Positions 33,708 through 36,618 of a stretch of DNA of 36,618 nt are shown piece by piece. Positions within the stretch are counted from its first letter, which is position 1, and every line of letters begins with the position of its first letter. The translations under genes and the position numbers were made by a program. A model generated the notes under the pieces. It searched no databases. It had not been told where the DNA came from and saw only the letters and a program-made list of their open reading frames with translations. This DNA is from Deltaproteobacteria bacterium (lineage in GTDB: Bacteria; Desulfobacterota; B13-G15; RBG-16-54-18), in assembly GCA_016927065.1 (NCBI GenBank), contig JAFGNJ010000029.1, positions 1-36,618 of the forward strand, given 5' to 3'.

Positions 33708-33724
33708 TAAAGGGAGAAACATTT

Positions 33725-34474
33725 ATGTCAGGTCACTCTAAGTGGTCATCGATTAAGCGGAAAAAGGGCGCCACGGATGCCAAACGGGGGCAGGTCTTTA
33801 CCAGACTGATCAAGGAGATCACCGTTGCCGCCCGCATGGGCGGGGGCGATCCGGAAGGGAACGCCCGGCTGCGCGCCGCCGTTGCCGCCGCCAAGGCGGA
33901 CAACATGCCCAAGGACAACATCGAGCGGGCTATTAAGAAAGGCACCGGAGAGCTGGAGGGGGTGTCCTACGAGGAGCTGGTGTATGAGGGGTACGGACCG
34001 GGCGGTGCGGCAATCCTCATAGAGGTCATGACGGACAACAAGAACAGGACCACGGCGGAGATCAGGAATATCTTCTCCAAGAGCAGCGGCAACATGGGTG
34101 AGGCGGGGTGCGTGGCGTGGATGTTCCACAAGAAAGGCTACCTCGTGGTGGAAAAGTCCACGGTGGATGAGGAAAAGCTTATGGAACTCGCCCTGGACGC
34201 CGGGGCCGAGGACATACAAGAGGGGGAGAACGAATTCGAGGTGATCACCGATCCCGGCGCATTTGAGGGGGTCAAGGAGACCTTGGACAAAGCGGGGATC
34301 AAATACCTGCTGGCGGAGGTCACCATGCACCCCCAGAACGTGGTGCAGTTGGAAGGGAAAAACGCCGACCAGATGCTGCGTCTCATGGAGCAGTTGGAGG
34401 ACCATGACGATATCCAGCATGTCTATGCCAACTTCGACATCCCTGAGGGGGTGATGGAGCAGCTGAGTCCATGA
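33725..34474 (+). CDS. yebC: YebC/TACO1-family protein
   Basis: The 249-residue protein begins [32 protein letters not shown], the invariant YebC N-terminus, and contains [17 protein letters not shown] and the [14 protein letters not shown] motif. YebC proteins bind DNA as regulators in some bacteria, and recent work ties the family to translation of proline-rich stretches. AAAGGGAG lies before the ATG. Its end overlaps ruvC by four bases, and the order yebC-ruvCAB is common. Confidence 0.96.
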   Translation: MSGHSKWSSIKRKKGATDAKRGQVFTRLIKEITVAARMGGGDPEGNARLRAAVAAAKADNMPKDNIERAIKKGTGELEGVSYEELVYEGYGPGGAAILIEVMTDNKNRTTAEIRNIFSKSSGNMGEAGCVAWMFHKKGYLVVEKSTVDEEKLMELALDAGAEDIQEGENEFEVITDPGAFEGVKETLDKAGIKYLLAEVTMHPQNVVQLEGKNADQMLRLMEQLEDHDDIQHVYANFDIPEGVMEQLSP

Positions 34475-34980
34475 GGGTATTGGGGATAGATCCCGGCACG
34501 CAGGTCATGGGATACGGGGTGGTAGAGGAGGAGCAGAGGAGACTGGCCCACGTGGTCGATGGGACCATTGCACCGTCGGGGGAGCTCGCGCAGCGGCTAA
34601 CCGATCTCTACGACGGGTTGCAAGAGTTGATCCGCACCTATGCCCCGGACGCCGTTGCCATGGAGAGCCCCTTTTATGCGAAGAACATGACCACCACCCT
34701 CAAGCTGGGGCAGGTGCAGGGGGTGGTGGTGATCGCGGCGACCCATGCCGCGCTCGGGTCGTGCGCCTACACCCCGATGGAGGTCAAGTCCGCCGTTGCC
34801 GGCTACGGCAAGGCCACCAAGGCGCAGGTCAGGGAGATGGTCAAGCGCCTGCTGGGGATCGACGGTCCGCTTTCGCTCGACGCCTCCGACGCCCTGGCCG
34901 TGGCCATCTGCCACATCCACACGGCCTCGCTCAAGGCAACGTACGGCCAACACCTTTCCGCTCAAACGACTGGCAGATGA
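34471..34980 (+). CDS. ruvC: Holliday junction resolvase RuvC
   Basis: The 169-residue protein has the four catalytic acids: Asp7 (LGIDPGT), Glu65 (VAMESPF), Asp137 and Asp140 ([14 protein letters not shown]). It cuts four-way junctions that RuvAB has moved. It begins in an ATGA overlap with yebC and ends in an ATGA overlap with ruvA. Confidence 0.97.
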   Translation: MRVLGIDPGTQVMGYGVVEEEQRRLAHVVDGTIAPSGELAQRLTDLYDGLQELIRTYAPDAVAMESPFYAKNMTTTLKLGQVQGVVVIAATHAALGSCAYTPMEVKSAVAGYGKATKAQVREMVKRLLGIDGPLSLDASDALAVAICHIHTASLKATYGQHLSAQTTGR

Positions 34981-35570
34981 TTGCGCAGATCCGCGGCCGA
35001 TTGGTTCATAAATCCCCCGAAGAGATTATTATCGACTGCAACGGGGTGGGGTACGGCGTGAGGGTGCCGCTCTCGACCTTCTACGAGCTCCCCGAGCCGG
35101 AGGGGGATGTCCTGTTGCTGATCTACACCCATGTGCGCGAGGACGCCCTGCACCTGTACGGCTTTGCCACCCCCAAGGAAAAAGAGCTTTTTTGCCTCTT
35201 GATCGGGGTATCAGGGGTGGGGCCGCGCCTGGCCGTCAACGTCCTGTCGGGCATTGCGACCCGTGATTTGGAGCGGGCCCTGCACGAGGGGGACCTTTTC
35301 AGCCTGACGCGCATCCCCGGCGTGGGGAGAAAGACCGCCGAGCGGATGCTCGTGGAGCTCAAGGATAAAGTGGGCGCCCCTGATATGGTGGTCGTCGGCG
35401 GCGCCCGGATCAAAGATGATATGGTCAAGGACGTCCTCTCCGCCCTGGTCAATCTGGGGTATCAGCGGGGGACGGCCGAGGAGGCGATCAGGAAGGCCCT
35501 GCACGAGGGGGGTGCGGATCTGTCGCTGGAAGAGTTGTTAAAGGAGTCCTTGCGGCTCATGGCCAGGTAG
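34977..35570 (+). CDS. ruvA: Holliday junction DNA helicase subunit RuvA
   Basis: The start is the ATG at 34977, in the overlap with the ruvC stop, giving 197 residues starting [28 protein letters not shown]. The first OB fold is followed by two helix-hairpin-helix motifs ([17 protein letters not shown] and [19 protein letters not shown]) and a C-terminal UBA-like domain ([23 protein letters not shown]) that binds RuvB. A longer upstream frame is ruled out because it would run over ruvC. Confidence 0.96.
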   Translation: MIAQIRGRLVHKSPEEIIIDCNGVGYGVRVPLSTFYELPEPEGDVLLLIYTHVREDALHLYGFATPKEKELFCLLIGVSGVGPRLAVNVLSGIATRDLERALHEGDLFSLTRIPGVGRKTAERMLVELKDKVGAPDMVVVGGARIKDDMVKDVLSALVNLGYQRGTAEEAIRKALHEGGADLSLEELLKESLRLMAR

Positions 35571-35577
35571 CGAGGGT

Positions 35578-36597
35578 ATGACGGCGAAGACAGAGCCCGT
35601 TGTTTCGGAAGAGGAGATTCGATTTGAGCAGGGGGTGCGCCCCCAGTCACTCTCTGAATATGTCGGGCAGCAGCGCGTCAAGGAGAACCTGAAGGTCTTT
35701 ATCGACGCCGCGCGGGAGCGGGGAGAGGCCCTGGATCACTGCCTCTTCCACGGGCCGCCCGGCCTCGGCAAGACCACCCTGGCCCACATCATCGCCCATG
35801 AGCTGGGGGTGGGGATCAAGGCGACCTCAGGCCCGGCCATTGAGCGGCCCGGCGACCTCGCGGCCATCCTCACGAATCTGCAGGAGCGGGATGTCCTCTT
35901 TATCGACGAGATCCACCGCCTCAACCGGATCGTCGAAGAGGCCCTCTACCCGGTGCTGGAGGACTACAAGTTCGACATCGTCATCGGCCAGGGGCCGAGC
36001 GCCCGGGCCATCAAGCTCGACATCCCCCGCTTTACCCTCGTGGGGGCTACCACCAGGGCGGGGCTCCTGACCTCTCCGTTGCGGGATCGGTTCGGGGCGG
36101 CCTTTAGGGTGGACTACTATGTGCCGGAGGAGCTGACCGTCATCGTCCAGCGCTCGGCGCGCATCCTCGGGGTGGCTATTGATGAGGCGGGGGCGTGGGA
36201 GATCGCCTCTCGCTCTCGCGGCACGCCACGGGTGACCATCCGGTTTTTGCGCAGGGTCAGGGACTACGCGCAGGTCAAGGAGGACGGCGCCATCACCAAG
36301 GAGGTGGCGCACAAGGCCCTCGCCCTCATGGAAATCGACCACCTGGGGCTGGACAACATGGACCGCAAGATCCTGCGCACTATCATCGAGAAGTTCGACG
36401 GCGGGCCGGTGGGCGTGGATACCCTGGCCACGGCCATCAGCGAGGAGAAGGATACGATCGAGGATGTCTACGAGCCCTTCCTCATTCAAAAGGGATACAT
36501 CCACCGCACGCCGCGGGGGAGGGTGGCTACCAAGCTCGCCTACGAATACCTGGGGGTGAAGCCCAAGGATACGGCCCAGGGGGAGCTCTTTAAATGA
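35578..36597 (+). CDS. ruvB: Holliday junction branch-migration ATPase RuvB
   Basis: The 339-residue protein has Walker [10 protein letters not shown] (59-67), Walker B LFIDEIH (Asp110, Glu111), sensor 1 [10 protein letters not shown] and the arginine-finger and winged-helix parts ([50 protein letters not shown]). It lies seven bases after ruvA. Its stop overlaps the next ATG. Confidence 0.97.
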   Translation: MTAKTEPVVSEEEIRFEQGVRPQSLSEYVGQQRVKENLKVFIDAARERGEALDHCLFHGPPGLGKTTLAHIIAHELGVGIKATSGPAIERPGDLAAILTNLQERDVLFIDEIHRLNRIVEEALYPVLEDYKFDIVIGQGPSARAIKLDIPRFTLVGATTRAGLLTSPLRDRFGAAFRVDYYVPEELTVIVQRSARILGVAIDEAGAWEIASRSRGTPRVTIRFLRRVRDYAQVKEDGAITKEVAHKALALMEIDHLGLDNMDRKILRTIIEKFDGGPVGVDTLATAISEEKDTIEDVYEPFLIQKGYIHRTPRGRVATKLAYEYLGVKPKDTAQGELFK

Positions 36598-36618
36598 ACC
36601 CGATTGCCGACATTATTG
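36594..36618 (+). CDS. start of a further gene, cut by the window edge
   Basis: An ATG in an ATGA overlap with the ruvB stop opens a frame MNPIADII that runs off the window. The overlap style matches the yebC-ruvC-ruvA junctions, so it is probably the next gene of the operon. Eight codons are too few for identification. Confidence 0.4.

Overview
The window reads as one contig of a Gram-negative, probably anaerobic bacterium. The best guess is a Desulfobacterota (former Deltaproteobacteria) or related deep-branching proteobacterial-grade lineage. This rests on the F1 and stator genes in the order b', b, delta, alpha, gamma, beta, epsilon with the a and c subunits elsewhere, on a yebC-ruvC-ruvA-ruvB string, and on a HesB/IscA-type selenoprotein. 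Taxonomy is inferred from gene order and recognised families only, not from a search.

Layout. (1) 1-7.4 kb holds ordinary core and housekeeping genes: a DUF4349 lipoprotein, a 49-aa membrane protein, a YifB/ComM AAA+ ATPase, a HAD hydrolase, a secreted Deg-type serine protease, a UspA protein, a hotdog thioesterase, a HesB-like selenoprotein read through an in-frame TGA with a bacterial SECIS hairpin, and an RsbW-type anti-sigma factor. (2) 7.5-10.1 kb is a minus-strand restriction-modification operon: a C5-cytosine methyltransferase lacking its C-terminal half, two unlike HNH nucleases and an 84-aa protein. (3) 10.3-16.1 kb is the ATP synthase operon (minus strand). (4) 16.3-22.9 kb holds a TPR protein, a YgjP-like metallopeptidase, a protein built of two direct repeats, a CPA2 antiporter with an RCK domain, a DUF456 protein, two small unknowns and a stand-alone secretin-domain protein. 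(5) 22.9-33.4 kb is an accessory region, in large part AT-richer than its flanks. It has three toxin-antitoxin pairs (Xis-like/Doc, DUF433/DUF5615, AbrB/PIN), a GNAT, small membrane proteins, two copies of a two-gene module (ICMT-like methyltransferase plus a membrane partner), a frameshifted HEPN-type gene, a PD-(D/E)XK nuclease and a Ser/Thr kinase ending in a zinc ribbon. (6) 33.5 kb to the end returns to core genes: tRNA-Val(CAC), yebC, ruvC, ruvA, ruvB and the first codons of another gene.

The accessory region is the part most likely to hold something undescribed. Four copies of a short repeat with hairpin-forming potential lie just upstream of four unrelated genes in the same orientation. 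A separate 45-bp repeat pair brackets the PIN/HEPN/nuclease block, and one integron attC-like site separates the HEPN gene from the nuclease gene. The content (toxin-antitoxin pairs, an acetyltransferase, orphan membrane proteins, defence-like enzymes, mostly on one strand) resembles a cassette-type array, but no integrase is present in the window and the four-copy repeat is not a canonical attC. The most secure non-standard observation is the selenoprotein, which standard gene calling would truncate to its last 71 residues.
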